Of a stretch of DNA of 64,000 nucleotides, positions 44,386 through 53,571 are shown piece by piece. The notes beneath the pieces were generated by a model. That model was not told where the DNA came from. It made no database searches and saw only the letters and a list, made by a program, of their open reading frames with translations. Source of the DNA: an uncultured Flavobacteriaceae bacterium (lineage in GTDB: Bacteria > Bacteroidota > Bacteroidia > Flavobacteriales > Flavobacteriaceae); the NCBI GenBank assembly GCA_947500445.1, contig CANMSB010000008.1:86715-150714 (forward strand), written 5' to 3'. A program made the position numbers and the translations under genes. Position 1 is the stretch's first letter. Every line of letters starts with the position of its first letter.

Positions 44386-44772
44386 CTAATTCAATGCGAA
44401 GGGTGCACTGAACTTAAAAGTGGGAATGTATACTCTAAACTTTTCAGTGTTACTGAAATTGACCATGTTGTAATGCCCTTTCATTGCGCCTATGGGCGAG
44501 GCCAACAAGCAACCGGAGTTGTAGGTGTGGGATTCTCCAGGTTTTATTACCGGCTTTTTGCCGATTACGCCTTCACCATCCAAAATTTCCAATTCATTAA
44601 GTGCATCGTATACTTCCCAATGACGTGAAGTTAGCTGTACGGAATCCTTACTTTGGTTTTCAATGGTAATGGTATACCCAAAAGCGAAGTGCATCTTGTA
44701 ATTTTTGAAGAAGGTTCCTTCGAAACTGGTATTCACCGAAACTTTTATGCCTTTAGTAACCTGTGTAATCAT
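44386..44772 (-). CDS. apaG: ApaG domain protein
   Basis: 128 aa, the full ApaG length. HFAFGYTITIENQSKDSVQLTSRHWEVYDALNELEILDGEGVIGKKPVIKPGESHTYNSGCLLASPIGAMKGHYNMV is the complete fibronectin-III-like fold with its GEGV-G-P-I-PG signature. ApaG was linked to Co2+/Mg2+ resistance by genetics in Salmonella; its biochemical role is unsettled. It lies 12 nt downstream of the DUF3667 gene and is probably co-transcribed. Confidence 0.92.
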   Translation of the reverse strand: MITQVTKGIKVSVNTSFEGTFFKNYKMHFAFGYTITIENQSKDSVQLTSRHWEVYDALNELEILDGEGVIGKKPVIKPGESHTYNSGCLLASPIGAMKGHYNMVNFSNTEKFRVYIPTFKFSAPFALN

Positions 44773-44784
44773 AATTCTGCTCTT

Positions 44785-45915
44785 CTAAAACGTCATCATG
44801 CTCCCGGTGAGGAACACGGTGGCCGATATCACTACTAAAATAACGAATATGACGTTGAGAACGACATATTTTAAAATAGTTTTAACGCGGCCTTGTTGGT
44901 AAAAATTGCGCATTGCTTTGTAAAGGTAAAACCCAAAAATCAATAAGAAGATACCGTTGGTGGTCTTGTTGATAAGGCTATCCAGTAAAAAGCTTATGGT
45001 CAGCAAGATAAACAACAGGGATTGATTGTGAAAGCTAAAGATCAAATGATCGGTGTACGTATGTTTTTTTCTGACATACAATATCCAAATGAACAGCGCG
45101 AATACCGGTAAAAAGAAAAAGATGAAAAAGGGTAGTTTGGAGATCAATGCACTGGCAAAGGTTCCCGGCCGTTTTGATACTTTTAGGGCACTCCTTGTCG
45201 CGTTAAAAACACGTTCGTTCTCAAAGGTGGCAGGTATGCCGTATTTTTTGTCGACATCGGAAAAACGATATACCTTATCCTTTCGGAGAAGGGTATTGAA
45301 AAATTTTGCTTTCCCGTTCAACCGGTCCCATAGCGGCTTGTACGCAAATGTTTGAAAGTGCTTTTTCGGATCGCTCAGTACGATCGAATCGTTTTTATGT
45401 ATCAACGCTTCAACGTTCCAATTGCCCAATGGTAGGGTGTCCCCATTTTTTTCGAGCCCTTCCTTTATTTCGTTCACCTCCAGGGAGTCGATCGCAAAGC
45501 TAAAAGGGCCGGTCATGTTGAACCCGGTATCACTATCCTCTCCAAAATGGTCAAGGTCGCTCAAATTTCCCGAAAAGCCGAGCATCAAAAAGTAGCTAAT
45601 GGCCAAGCTCAATAAAAAACGGAACGGGTTGGTATATGAAGCCCGCTTTCCTGAAATATAATCTTTGGTGATCGTACCCGGGCGCAGTAAAAGGGTGGAG
45701 AGCGTTTTTATCAGTTTCGAATCATAGGATAACAGACTGGAAAAAAATTCGCTAAAAAAGTCTTTTAATGCTATTTTTTTGGTGCTGTTTACTTGGGAGC
45801 AATTGGGGCAATACCGGTCGCTAAGGGCCAAGGGGTGCTCGCAATTAAGGCAGCTGTTCCCGCGGTATTTTTGTTGGAATCGTCCCTTTGGAACAATGGT
45901 TGGTCTGGTACTCAT
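44785..45915 (-). CDS. DUF3667 membrane protein with zinc ribbon
   Basis: 376 aa. An N-terminal zinc ribbon CLNCEHPLALSDRYCPNC (two CxxC, residues 20-37) is followed by ALKDFFSEFFSSLLSYDSKLIKTLSTLLLRPGTITKDYISGKRASYTNPFRFL, the DUF3667 signature, then at least five TM helices (one near 105-120, the rest after about 255). Between them lies an extended soluble loop. Function unknown; widespread in Bacteroidota. Neighbours are apaG downstream and the T9SS plug protein upstream (46-nt gap), all on one strand. Confidence 0.85.
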   Translation of the reverse strand: MSTRPTIVPKGRFQQKYRGNSCLNCEHPLALSDRYCPNCSQVNSTKKIALKDFFSEFFSSLLSYDSKLIKTLSTLLLRPGTITKDYISGKRASYTNPFRFLLSLAISYFLMLGFSGNLSDLDHFGEDSDTGFNMTGPFSFAIDSLEVNEIKEGLEKNGDTLPLGNWNVEALIHKNDSIVLSDPKKHFQTFAYKPLWDRLNGKAKFFNTLLRKDKVYRFSDVDKKYGIPATFENERVFNATRSALKVSKRPGTFASALISKLPFFIFFFLPVFALFIWILYVRKKHTYTDHLIFSFHNQSLLFILLTISFLLDSLINKTTNGIFLLIFGFYLYKAMRNFYQQGRVKTILKYVVLNVIFVILVVISATVFLTGSMMTF

Positions 45916-45960
45916 GAATACGGACCTGTTGTATTGACCGATATTTTGGTTCGGTACTTG

Positions 45961-47205
45961 TTAATTGCTGATGTTTCTGGCGTTGGCCGAACCGACGCCG
46001 ATAATACTATCGTAGAGGTCTCCAAAATTTCTATAATAGACCAGAATCAAATAGGTGTTTTCGGTAAAATGAAAATTTCCTGAAATGGCGTTGAGGTCAA
46101 CGGTACCATCCTCACGTTTTAGCACATATTTGTAGTTGTAAAACCCCTGTTTCACGATCATATCACCTTCCATCATGCCGTTTTCTTCATTATAGGAAAG
46201 TTTGTTTTCATCCGTCATGGCGTAGTTGTTGTACTTCCCGAACACGTATACGTCATCAAGGTTCAGCAAAGGGTCGTACGGCAGGCTAAAATGCACTCGG
46301 GTATATTCGGCTTCCCTGGAATTGTCCTCGCCCTGCAGGGTTCTGATTACAAAATCGCCATTGATGTCGGGGTAGTAGGTGTAGGGCTCTTGTACCCGAA
46401 ATCGGTCGCTGAACAGATAATGGTTGTACAGGTCTTTAAGTTCTATACGGGATATCACCGAACTTGGGGCCCTAAGGTCCTTGGTGTCAAAATTCAAGAA
46501 TTCGTTACCGCCAAAAAAGCTGGTTTCCTTATCATATTTATAGACCAGTTCCTTCCCTAGCGTAAATTGCGGAGGAACGTTATAGATAGCGGAGGGCCAA
46601 TAATAGTTCTGTATGATGGCTACTTTGACTTCTTTTTTCGGGTTGACCAATTGAAAATTGCCCGCGTTTACGCTAAATTGTACGACCTGTTTTTCGTTTA
46701 GAAAATTGAAGTCGCGAGACCGTTTAACGGTGCCCCCTACTTTTACAAGATCTTTGTAGACCACAAACCGTCGTGAAAACTGCAGTTCATAGCTGTTATC
46801 ATAAATCTCGAGCACATAGTTGCCGCTCACTTTTAGGCTCACATTTTCGTTGGGGATGGTAAGGCGGTAATTGGAAAACGGCTGCAGGGTGGTGTAGCTA
46901 TTTCCGTAATCGATAATACGCTGGTTATCGACACCTTTTAGGTATTGTGATTTTAGAAGGTCCGACGGGGTCCAATCGTAATCGCAATGCACCAACTTAT
47001 AATAATAATCGCTTTCACTGGCCGAAATATCGTCAAACTCCAGATAGATCGGTTCGCCTATTTGCACCACGGGAAACTGGTCTCCCGTAGGTCCGCTCAA
47101 AATTACCGACTTGATATGTTCCGGCGGATTGATTTCTTCCTGCACCTGTCCAAAGACGGTGGGGACAACAAGTAGCAATATGAATTGTTTAAGATAAAAG
47201 CGCAT
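45961..47205 (-). CDS. Type IX secretion system plug protein (DUF5103)
   Basis: 414 aa. Signal peptide ends at VFGQ (residue about 20). The mature protein begins EEINPPEHIKSVILSG and carries DYYYKLVHCDYDWTPSDLLKSQYLKG, the DUF5103 hallmark, with a C-terminal RNFGDLYDSIIGVGSAN. Members of this family have been shown to plug the T9SS translocon SprA/Sov on its periplasmic side; assignment here is by family. Expressed from a full-consensus promoter that is divergent from nqrA. Confidence 0.88.
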   Translation of the reverse strand: MRFYLKQFILLLVVPTVFGQVQEEINPPEHIKSVILSGPTGDQFPVVQIGEPIYLEFDDISASESDYYYKLVHCDYDWTPSDLLKSQYLKGVDNQRIIDYGNSYTTLQPFSNYRLTIPNENVSLKVSGNYVLEIYDNSYELQFSRRFVVYKDLVKVGGTVKRSRDFNFLNEKQVVQFSVNAGNFQLVNPKKEVKVAIIQNYYWPSAIYNVPPQFTLGKELVYKYDKETSFFGGNEFLNFDTKDLRAPSSVISRIELKDLYNHYLFSDRFRVQEPYTYYPDINGDFVIRTLQGEDNSREAEYTRVHFSLPYDPLLNLDDVYVFGKYNNYAMTDENKLSYNEENGMMEGDMIVKQGFYNYKYVLKREDGTVDLNAISGNFHFTENTYLILVYYRNFGDLYDSIIGVGSANARNISN

Positions 47206-47224
47206 TTACAAGCAATATTTTGGG

Positions 47225-47254
47225 CAAAGGTAAACAAAAAGCGTACCAAGCAAA
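47225..47254 (-). promoter_or_regulatory. Promoter of the T9SS plug gene, full consensus
   Basis: TTTG (47251-47254, minus strand), 18 nt, TACCTTTG (47225-47232). Both halves match the Bacteroidota consensus; the ATG is 19 nt further on. Confidence 0.7.
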
Positions 47255-47315
47255 TTTTGATCGTTATAAAGCCCAAATTTATATGCAATAATTATGAAAA
47301 CGATCGTTTAAGTAG

Positions 47316-47323
47316 TAAATTTG
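47316..47323 (+). promoter_or_regulatory. -7 element of the nqr operon promoter
   Basis: TAAATTTG, 34 nt before the nqrA ATG. No clear TTTG at -33. Confidence 0.5.
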
Positions 47324-47357
47324 CGCAACTTTTGATAACCTTAAAGGGCTACCACAT

Positions 47358-48710
47358 ATGTCTAAAGACATTCGAATAAAGAAGGGGTTGAACATTAACC
47401 TTGTAGGTGCTGCGGAACAAACCATTTCAAAAGCGGTTTTGAGCAATGTTTACGCCATCAATCTCGAAGATTTCCACGGAATAACACCAAAAATGCTGCT
47501 GAAGGTCGGTAGCGAAGTAAAAGCCGGAGAGGCACTTTTCTACAACAAGAACAACGAAAATATGTTGTTTGTTTCCCCGGTAAGCGGAGAGTTGATCGAG
47601 ATCGAGCGTGGGGCGAGAAGACGCATCCTGAGACTTAAAATTCTTGCGGATAAAGAGCAACAGCATCTCACACACGACAGCATCGATATTGCGAAGGCAT
47701 CGCCCGAAGCGATAAAGGCGGTATTGCTAAAGGCCGGATGTTGGCCTTTCATCAAACAGCGCCCCTACGATATTATTGCCGACCCGGAAAGTACGCCGAA
47801 AGCGATTTTTACTTCGGGTTACGTGACTTCCCCATTGGCGGCGGAACTGGATTTCACCCTAAAGGGAAAGGAAAAAGAATTACAGGCCGCGGTAAGCGCG
47901 TTGAGCAAGTTGACCCCTGGGGCGGTACATGTTTCGGTAGGCAAGTCGGGAAGTTCCCCTCTGGCCGGGTTAAACGATGTAACCGTTCACAAGGTCTCAG
48001 GCCCGCATCCCGCAGGCTTGGTGGGAACACAGATCAATAAAATAAGTCCGGTAAACAAAGGCGAAACCGTTTGGACCGTAACACCGCAGGATTTGGTAAT
48101 TATCGGGGAACTGTTATTAACAGGTCGTTTCAACCCGGAACGTATTGTGGCCTTGAGCGGTTCTTCCGTAAAGGCACCAAAATACTTTAAAACGAAAATT
48201 GGTACCGAAATCGCTACATTCTTGTATGCCAGTGGTGTCAATTCAGAAAATTTCAGGGTCATTAACGGCGATGTCCTTACCGGGGCCAAAAGTAGCCAGG
48301 ACGGGTATCTAGGGTTCTATAACAATACTGTGACGGCCATTCCAGAAGGGAACGATTACGAACTCTTCGGTTGGAACAAACCCATTTTCAATAAAATTTC
48401 GACCACTCGGGCATTGACCTTTTCCTGGATGCAGCCCAAAAAGAAATATGACCTTACCACGAATACCAACGGGGAACACCGTGCATTTGTGGTTACAGGG
48501 CAATACGAACAGGTTTTTCCATTGGATATTTTTCCTATGCAGCTCTTAAAGGCCTGTATGGTGAAAGATTTGGATGAAATGGAGCAGTTGGGCCTTTATG
48601 AGGTGGCTCCCGAAGATTTTGCACTGACCGAGTTTATTTGCATATCAAAGCAGCCCCATCAGAAAATTATTCGTGAGGGATTAGATCTATTATATCAAGA
48701 AATAGGATAA
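47358..48710 (+). CDS. nqrA: Na+-translocating NADH:quinone reductase subunit A
   Basis: 450 aa, the usual NqrA size. Peripheral cytoplasmic subunit of Na+-NQR; it binds no redox cofactor firmly but is implicated in quinone access. IRIKKGLNINLVGAAEQTI at the N-terminus, VSPVSGELIEIERGARRRIL and LLKAGCWPFIKQRPYDIIADP are family motifs. First gene of nqrABCDEF; nqrB follows after 3 nt. Confidence 0.96.
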   Translation: MSKDIRIKKGLNINLVGAAEQTISKAVLSNVYAINLEDFHGITPKMLLKVGSEVKAGEALFYNKNNENMLFVSPVSGELIEIERGARRRILRLKILADKEQQHLTHDSIDIAKASPEAIKAVLLKAGCWPFIKQRPYDIIADPESTPKAIFTSGYVTSPLAAELDFTLKGKEKELQAAVSALSKLTPGAVHVSVGKSGSSPLAGLNDVTVHKVSGPHPAGLVGTQINKISPVNKGETVWTVTPQDLVIIGELLLTGRFNPERIVALSGSSVKAPKYFKTKIGTEIATFLYASGVNSENFRVINGDVLTGAKSSQDGYLGFYNNTVTAIPEGNDYELFGWNKPIFNKISTTRALTFSWMQPKKKYDLTTNTNGEHRAFVVTGQYEQVFPLDIFPMQLLKACMVKDLDEMEQLGLYEVAPEDFALTEFICISKQPHQKIIREGLDLLYQEIG

Positions 48711-48713
48711 AAT

Positions 48714-49991
48714 ATGAGCATAAAGTCAAAAATGCACGAGTTAAAGTTGAAGTATCAGGGCAAGAAAATGGCTCCTGCTTTCAACGCGTTTCATACGTTT
48801 TTATTTACTCCGGACGAAACCACCCATGGGGTAGGTACCCATGTAAAAGGGGCGGATGACCTCAAGCGGACCATGAATACCGTTATTATGGCCTTGGTTC
48901 CCGTGTTGTTGTTCTCTTTTTTCAATACCGGATACCAACATTATTCCGCAATCAACGGGTTCCCCGAAAACTTTTCGGTTATGGAGCATTTCCTCACCTG
49001 GGACAACTTTTGGTTGGGACTGATTACCGTACTACCGTTGGTTATCGTTTCCTATGGAGTAGGGTTGATCGTGGAATTTATTTTTGCGGTGATCAAGGGC
49101 CACGAAGTAGAGGAAGGCTATTTGGTTACCGGAATGTTAGTGCCATTGATTGTACCCGTAGATACTCCCTTATGGATGTTGTCCGTAGCGGTCGTGTTCG
49201 GTGTCGTGATCGGAAAGGAAGTATTTGGAGGAACGGGAATGAATATTTTAAACCCTGCACTTACCATTCGAGCCTTTTTGTTTTTCGCCTATCCTACTTG
49301 GATGAGTGGAGACAAGGTATGGGTACACGGTGCAAAGGACGGGGTAACCCAGGCCGGTTCCGCCGATGCCATTACAGGAGAGACCATTCTAGGGTATCTG
49401 GCCCAGAACAAGGAAGCGGCATATGCTGCAAAATTTGATATTTCGGACATGTTCTTTGGTTTTATACCAGGGTCGGTCGGTGAAACCTCTACGTTTTTAA
49501 TATTGCTCGGAGGATTATTTCTCGTTTTTAGCAAAATCGCCAGTTGGAGAATCATGGTAAGTGCCGTGGTAGGCGCCTTGGCTATGGGGCTTATTTTTAA
49601 CGGTGTCGTAGATGCCGGTTGGATCCCGGAATACAGTAAGTTTTATGGTTTGATGCAGTTTGAGTTTTGGAAGCATTTGATCGTGGGAGGACTAGCGTTC
49701 GGTATCGTGTATATGGCAACGGACCCCGTTACGGGATCCCAAACCACGAGGGGCAAATGGATCTATGGCTTTTTTATCGGATTCATATCGGTAATGATAC
49801 GGGTGTTCAACCCAGGGTATCCCGAGGGCGTATTCCTCGCTATATTATTGATGAACGTATTTGCGCCTACTATTGACCACTATGTAATACAGGGCAACGT
49901 GAAAAAACGAATGCGGCGATTAAAAAAGGCAACGATCTTCCCTAAGGATTCGGAAGGCAAAGCAGCTGAACTACAACCAGAAACAGTTTAA
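48714..49991 (+). CDS. nqrB: Na+-translocating NADH:quinone reductase subunit B
   Basis: 425 aa with about ten TM helices, the largest membrane subunit; it carries covalent FMN and riboflavin and forms part of the Na+ path. GKEVFGGTGMNILNPALTIRAFLFFAYP and MATDPVTGSQTTRGKWIYGF are conserved. The FMN-threonine site should lie in DAITGET (residues 218-224, Thr224), where Glu replaces the Ala of the usual S/T-G-A-T motif. FMN is attached by ApbE, encoded downstream. Confidence 0.95.
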   Translation: MSIKSKMHELKLKYQGKKMAPAFNAFHTFLFTPDETTHGVGTHVKGADDLKRTMNTVIMALVPVLLFSFFNTGYQHYSAINGFPENFSVMEHFLTWDNFWLGLITVLPLVIVSYGVGLIVEFIFAVIKGHEVEEGYLVTGMLVPLIVPVDTPLWMLSVAVVFGVVIGKEVFGGTGMNILNPALTIRAFLFFAYPTWMSGDKVWVHGAKDGVTQAGSADAITGETILGYLAQNKEAAYAAKFDISDMFFGFIPGSVGETSTFLILLGGLFLVFSKIASWRIMVSAVVGALAMGLIFNGVVDAGWIPEYSKFYGLMQFEFWKHLIVGGLAFGIVYMATDPVTGSQTTRGKWIYGFFIGFISVMIRVFNPGYPEGVFLAILLMNVFAPTIDHYVIQGNVKKRMRRLKKATIFPKDSEGKAAELQPETV

Positions 49992-49993
49992 TA

Positions 49994-50743
49994 ATGGCAA
50001 TTAACACGGATAAAAACGGATATACGGTGCTATTTGCGGTGATCATGGTGGTCGTCGTAGGTTCCGTGCTCGCATTTTTGGCTTCGGGGCTAAGCGACCG
50101 AATCAAAGAGAACGAACGTTTTGAAAAGCAACAGAACATTCTTTACGCCATGGGCGTAAACGAAAACACGCCGGACAGCGGGGTGAATTTTATTCCAACC
50201 GAGGTGGTAGAGGGCAAGTTTAACGAACGCATCACGGAACAGTATGTATTGGTGAACGGTGAGGTGCAGAAAGACGACCAGGCCTTCTTGCTCGATGTTA
50301 AAAAACAATTGGCCGCTTTTAAATCCGGTAAAGAAGCGCGACTACCGATTTTTGTCGGCGAAAAGGACGGTGAAAAGGTATACGTGTTACCCATGTACGG
50401 TAAGGGACTGTGGGACGCCATATGGGGTTTCATGTCCGTGGACAAAAATATGGTGGTCCAAGGGGTCTACTTTGATCACAAGGGCGAAACGGCCGGACTC
50501 GGAGCGAACATCAAACTTCGGTTTTTTATGGACGACTTTCAGGGGGAAACACTGTTGAACGGAAATAGCTATGCAGGAGTAGCGGTATCAAAGACCAACA
50601 ACGACCCATTGAACGATGATAAGAAGGACAATGAGGTAGATGCCATTGCCGGTGCCACAATTACCGGTAACGGGGTTTCCGCGATGATCAAAGAAACCTT
50701 AAAAGCTTACAAACCGTATTTAGAAACCATCAGAAATAACTAA
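49994..50743 (+). CDS. nqrC: Na+-translocating NADH:quinone reductase subunit C
   Basis: 249 aa. One N-terminal TM helix (residues 10-32) and a periplasmic FMN-binding domain. DAIAGAT (216-222) is the flavinylation motif with Thr222 as predicted FMN attachment site; TAGLGANI upstream is the other family signature. It begins 2 nt after nqrB. Confidence 0.95.
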   Translation: MAINTDKNGYTVLFAVIMVVVVGSVLAFLASGLSDRIKENERFEKQQNILYAMGVNENTPDSGVNFIPTEVVEGKFNERITEQYVLVNGEVQKDDQAFLLDVKKQLAAFKSGKEARLPIFVGEKDGEKVYVLPMYGKGLWDAIWGFMSVDKNMVVQGVYFDHKGETAGLGANIKLRFFMDDFQGETLLNGNSYAGVAVSKTNNDPLNDDKKDNEVDAIAGATITGNGVSAMIKETLKAYKPYLETIRNN

Positions 50744-50746
50744 CCA

Positions 50747-51394
50747 ATGGCTTTACTTTCAAAAAAAGATACGAACTTAATATTGGACCCGTTGGCGGAC
50801 AACAATCCGATTACCATTCAGGTATTGGGTATCTGTTCGGCTTTGGCGATTACCGCCGAACTGCAAGCTTCTTGCGTAATGGCGGTTTCCGTAATTTTCG
50901 TGATGGGTCTGGGAAACATTGTAATTTCCTTGATGCGTAATGTAATACCCTCAAAAATCAGGATCATTGCACAATTGATCGTTGTGGCGACCTTGGTCAT
51001 CGTAGTGGACCAAGTGTTAAAGGCGTTCGCCTATGAGTTGAGTAAAACGCTATCCGTATTCGTGGGCCTGATCATCACCAACTGTATCATCATGGGCCGT
51101 TTTGAGGCCTTTGCTCTCGGTAATGGCGTATGGCGTTCTTTTCTTGATGGTATCGGTAACGCGTTGGGATATGGGGTCATCTTGATTATCATCGGTTTTT
51201 TTAGGGAGTTGTTGGGTTCAGGTACCTTGTTCGGTTTTCCGGTATTGGGCGATCCTATCGCAAAAACCGGACTATACGCTTTTGGATATGAGAACAACGG
51301 ATTTATGATCATACCACCGGCGGCCTTGATCGTCGTAGGTGTCCTTATTTGGGTACAACGTTCCCGTAACCCTGCCTTGATCGAAGAAGCATAA
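50747..51394 (+). CDS. nqrD: Na+-translocating NADH:quinone reductase subunit D
   Basis: 215 aa with six TM helices. GICSALAITAELQASCVM and ITNCIIMGRFEAFALGN include the half-TM Cys residues which, with those of NqrE, hold an iron-sulfur cofactor in the middle of the membrane. Inverted-topology partner of NqrE. It begins 3 nt after nqrC. Confidence 0.95.
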   Translation: MALLSKKDTNLILDPLADNNPITIQVLGICSALAITAELQASCVMAVSVIFVMGLGNIVISLMRNVIPSKIRIIAQLIVVATLVIVVDQVLKAFAYELSKTLSVFVGLIITNCIIMGRFEAFALGNGVWRSFLDGIGNALGYGVILIIIGFFRELLGSGTLFGFPVLGDPIAKTGLYAFGYENNGFMIIPPAALIVVGVLIWVQRSRNPALIEEA

Positions 51395-51405
51395 ATAAAA
51401 GAACT

Positions 51406-52152
51406 ATGTTAGAGCATTTAGAATTATTTTTTAAGTCCATTTTTATCGACAACATGGTGTTCGCCGTGTTCTTGGGAATGTGTTCTTATTTGGCGGTCTC
51501 TAAAAAAGTAGCTACCGCTGTTGGCCTTGGTGCCGCCGTAATTTTCGTATTGGCGGTTACGGTGCCCTTGAACTGGTTGTTGGATCAGTACTTGCTGCGC
51601 GATGGGGCCTTGGCCTGGTTAGGACCTGAATATGCGGATTACAATCTTGGTTTTTTATCCTTTATCCTGTTTATCGCCACTATTGCTACCATGGTACAGT
51701 TGGTGGAGATCGTAGTGGAAAAGTTTTCACCGTCCCTTTACAATTCCTTAGGTATCTTTTTGCCGCTTATCGCGGTGAACTGTGCTATTTTGGGCGGTTC
51801 GCTTTTTATGCAGGCACGTGATATCCCTACCTTGGGCTTGGCGCTCAACTATGGGATAAGTTCCGGTATCGGTTGGTTTTTGGCTATTTTGGCCATCGCC
51901 GCCATACGGGAGAAAATCAGATATTCCAATGTGCCGGCGCCATTAAGAGGGTTGGGAATTACGTTCATCATCACCGGTTTAATGGGAATCGGGTTCCAGA
52001 GTTTTGGAGGAATGCTAACCGGTGACAACGAGCCGCCCGAGGATGGTACGCCAGCTACGACAGCCGACAAAACGGAAGAAAAACTCTTGATCAAAGAAGA
52101 GATCGAGGAAGATGAAAAAGTAGTTTCCTATAACGAAGTAATACACAAATAA
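51406..52152 (+). CDS. nqrE: Na+-translocating NADH:quinone reductase subunit E, with acidic tail
   Basis: 248 aa with six TM helices. FLGMCSYLAVSKK and AVNCAILGGSLF carry the Cys ligands for the membrane iron-sulfur cofactor shared with NqrD. It is longer than the approximately 200-residue proteobacterial subunit: after the last helix comes a hydrophilic tail of about 45 residues (GDNEPPEDGTPATTADKTEEKLLIKEEIEEDEKVV...), strongly acidic. The tail should be cytoplasmic or periplasmic and disordered; its role is unknown. Confidence 0.93.
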   Translation: MLEHLELFFKSIFIDNMVFAVFLGMCSYLAVSKKVATAVGLGAAVIFVLAVTVPLNWLLDQYLLRDGALAWLGPEYADYNLGFLSFILFIATIATMVQLVEIVVEKFSPSLYNSLGIFLPLIAVNCAILGGSLFMQARDIPTLGLALNYGISSGIGWFLAILAIAAIREKIRYSNVPAPLRGLGITFIITGLMGIGFQSFGGMLTGDNEPPEDGTPATTADKTEEKLLIKEEIEEDEKVVSYNEVIHK

Positions 52153-52154
52153 CG

Positions 52155-53462
52155 ATGATTCTAGCTACAAGTACTGGTGGTACCATTCTAATAACCGTCG
52201 TTGCCTTTTTGGTACTGGTTTTATTATTGGTATCCTTATTATTGTTCACAAAGGAAAAATTATCCCCATCCGGTCCGGTTACATTGACCATCAACGGGGA
52301 AAAGAAAATAGAGGTGGCCTCCGGAGGTACCTTGTTGTCCACTTTGGGAAATCAGAAAGTATTCTTGCCATCGGCCTGCGGTGGTGGCGGTACCTGTATC
52401 CAATGTGAGTGTCACGTACTTGCGGGTGGAGGAGAGGCGTTGCCTACCGAAACACCGCACTTTTCACGGAAAGAATTACAGCACGGTGCACGCTTGGCAT
52501 GTCAGGTAAAGGTAAAACAGGATATGGAGATCACCATACCCGAGGAGGTTTTCGGTATAAAGAAATGGGACGCAAAAGTCGTAAGGAACTATAACGTAGC
52601 CTCTTTTATCAAGGAATTTGTAGTTGAAATTCCTGAGGATATGGGTTATAAAGCGGGTGGATACATCCAAATCGAAATACCGCCATGCGAAATAAAATAT
52701 GCCGATATCGACATTACCGCGCATCCGGAAGAACACGATACCCCTGATAAATTTCAGGCGGAATGGGACAAGTTCAATCTTTGGCCGCTGACAATGAAAA
52801 ATCCGGAAACGGTAGAGCGGGCGTATTCTATGGCCTCTTTCCCTGCGGAGGGACGTGAGATCATGCTCAATGTACGTATTGCCACTCCGCCTTGGGATCG
52901 ATCTAAAAACGGTTGGATGGACGTAAACCCAGGTGTGGCCTCGTCCTATATCTTCTCCTTAAAGGAAGGGGATGATGTGGTCATTTCAGGACCTTACGGT
53001 GAATTCTTTATCAACGAATCCGATTCCGAAATGCTTTACGTAGGTGGGGGAGCGGGAATGGCACCTATGCGATCTCATCTGTACCATCTTTTCAAAACAT
53101 TGAAGACCGATAGAAAAGTGACATACTGGTACGGTGGTCGTTCAAAGCGGGAGCTATTTTATATCGACCATTTTAAACAGTTGGAGAACAGTTTCCCGAA
53201 CTTCAAATTTTATTTGGCGCTTTCCGAGCCGTTGGAAGAGGACAATTGGAAGGTGAAAAAGGACATTAATGACGAGGGGGATGGCTTTGTAGGGTTCATA
53301 CACAATTGTGTTATCGATAATTATTTGAACCATCACGAGTCGCCAGAGGATATTGAACTATACTTCTGCGGACCACCATTGATGAACAAGGCCGTTCAAA
53401 AAATGGGAGAAGATTTCGGTATTCCCGACGAACACATCCGATTTGATGATTTTGGAGGGTAA
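52155..53462 (+). CDS. nqrF: Na+-translocating NADH:quinone reductase subunit F
   Basis: 435 aa, the NADH-oxidising entry subunit. N-terminal TM helix (about 8-32), a 2Fe-2S ferredoxin domain (CGGGGTCIQCECHV with a distal Cys in LACQVKV), an FAD domain (RAYSMASFPAEG) and an NAD domain (GGGAGMAPMRSHLYHL; FCGPPLMNKAV near the C-terminus). Electrons pass NADH to FAD to 2Fe-2S and into NqrD/E. Last nqr gene; a terminator follows 68 nt later. Confidence 0.96.
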   Translation: MILATSTGGTILITVVAFLVLVLLLVSLLLFTKEKLSPSGPVTLTINGEKKIEVASGGTLLSTLGNQKVFLPSACGGGGTCIQCECHVLAGGGEALPTETPHFSRKELQHGARLACQVKVKQDMEITIPEEVFGIKKWDAKVVRNYNVASFIKEFVVEIPEDMGYKAGGYIQIEIPPCEIKYADIDITAHPEEHDTPDKFQAEWDKFNLWPLTMKNPETVERAYSMASFPAEGREIMLNVRIATPPWDRSKNGWMDVNPGVASSYIFSLKEGDDVVISGPYGEFFINESDSEMLYVGGGAGMAPMRSHLYHLFKTLKTDRKVTYWYGGRSKRELFYIDHFKQLENSFPNFKFYLALSEPLEEDNWKVKKDINDEGDGFVGFIHNCVIDNYLNHHESPEDIELYFCGPPLMNKAVQKMGEDFGIPDEHIRFDDFGG

Positions 53463-53530
53463 TACCATCCCTTTACACATTGGAAGTACCTATATGGGTG
53501 CTCCAAATAGAATGAATTAAAACACTAAAG

Positions 53531-53555
53531 CCGATAGTCCACTATCGGTTTTTTT
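53531..53555 (+). terminator. Rho-independent terminator of the nqr operon
   Basis: CCGATAG-TCCA-CTATCGG followed by seven T. The T-run ends two bases before an ATG at 53557, so the terminator directly abuts the next gene. Confidence 0.85.
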
Positions 53556-53571
53556 GATGAATCTTGTGAAC

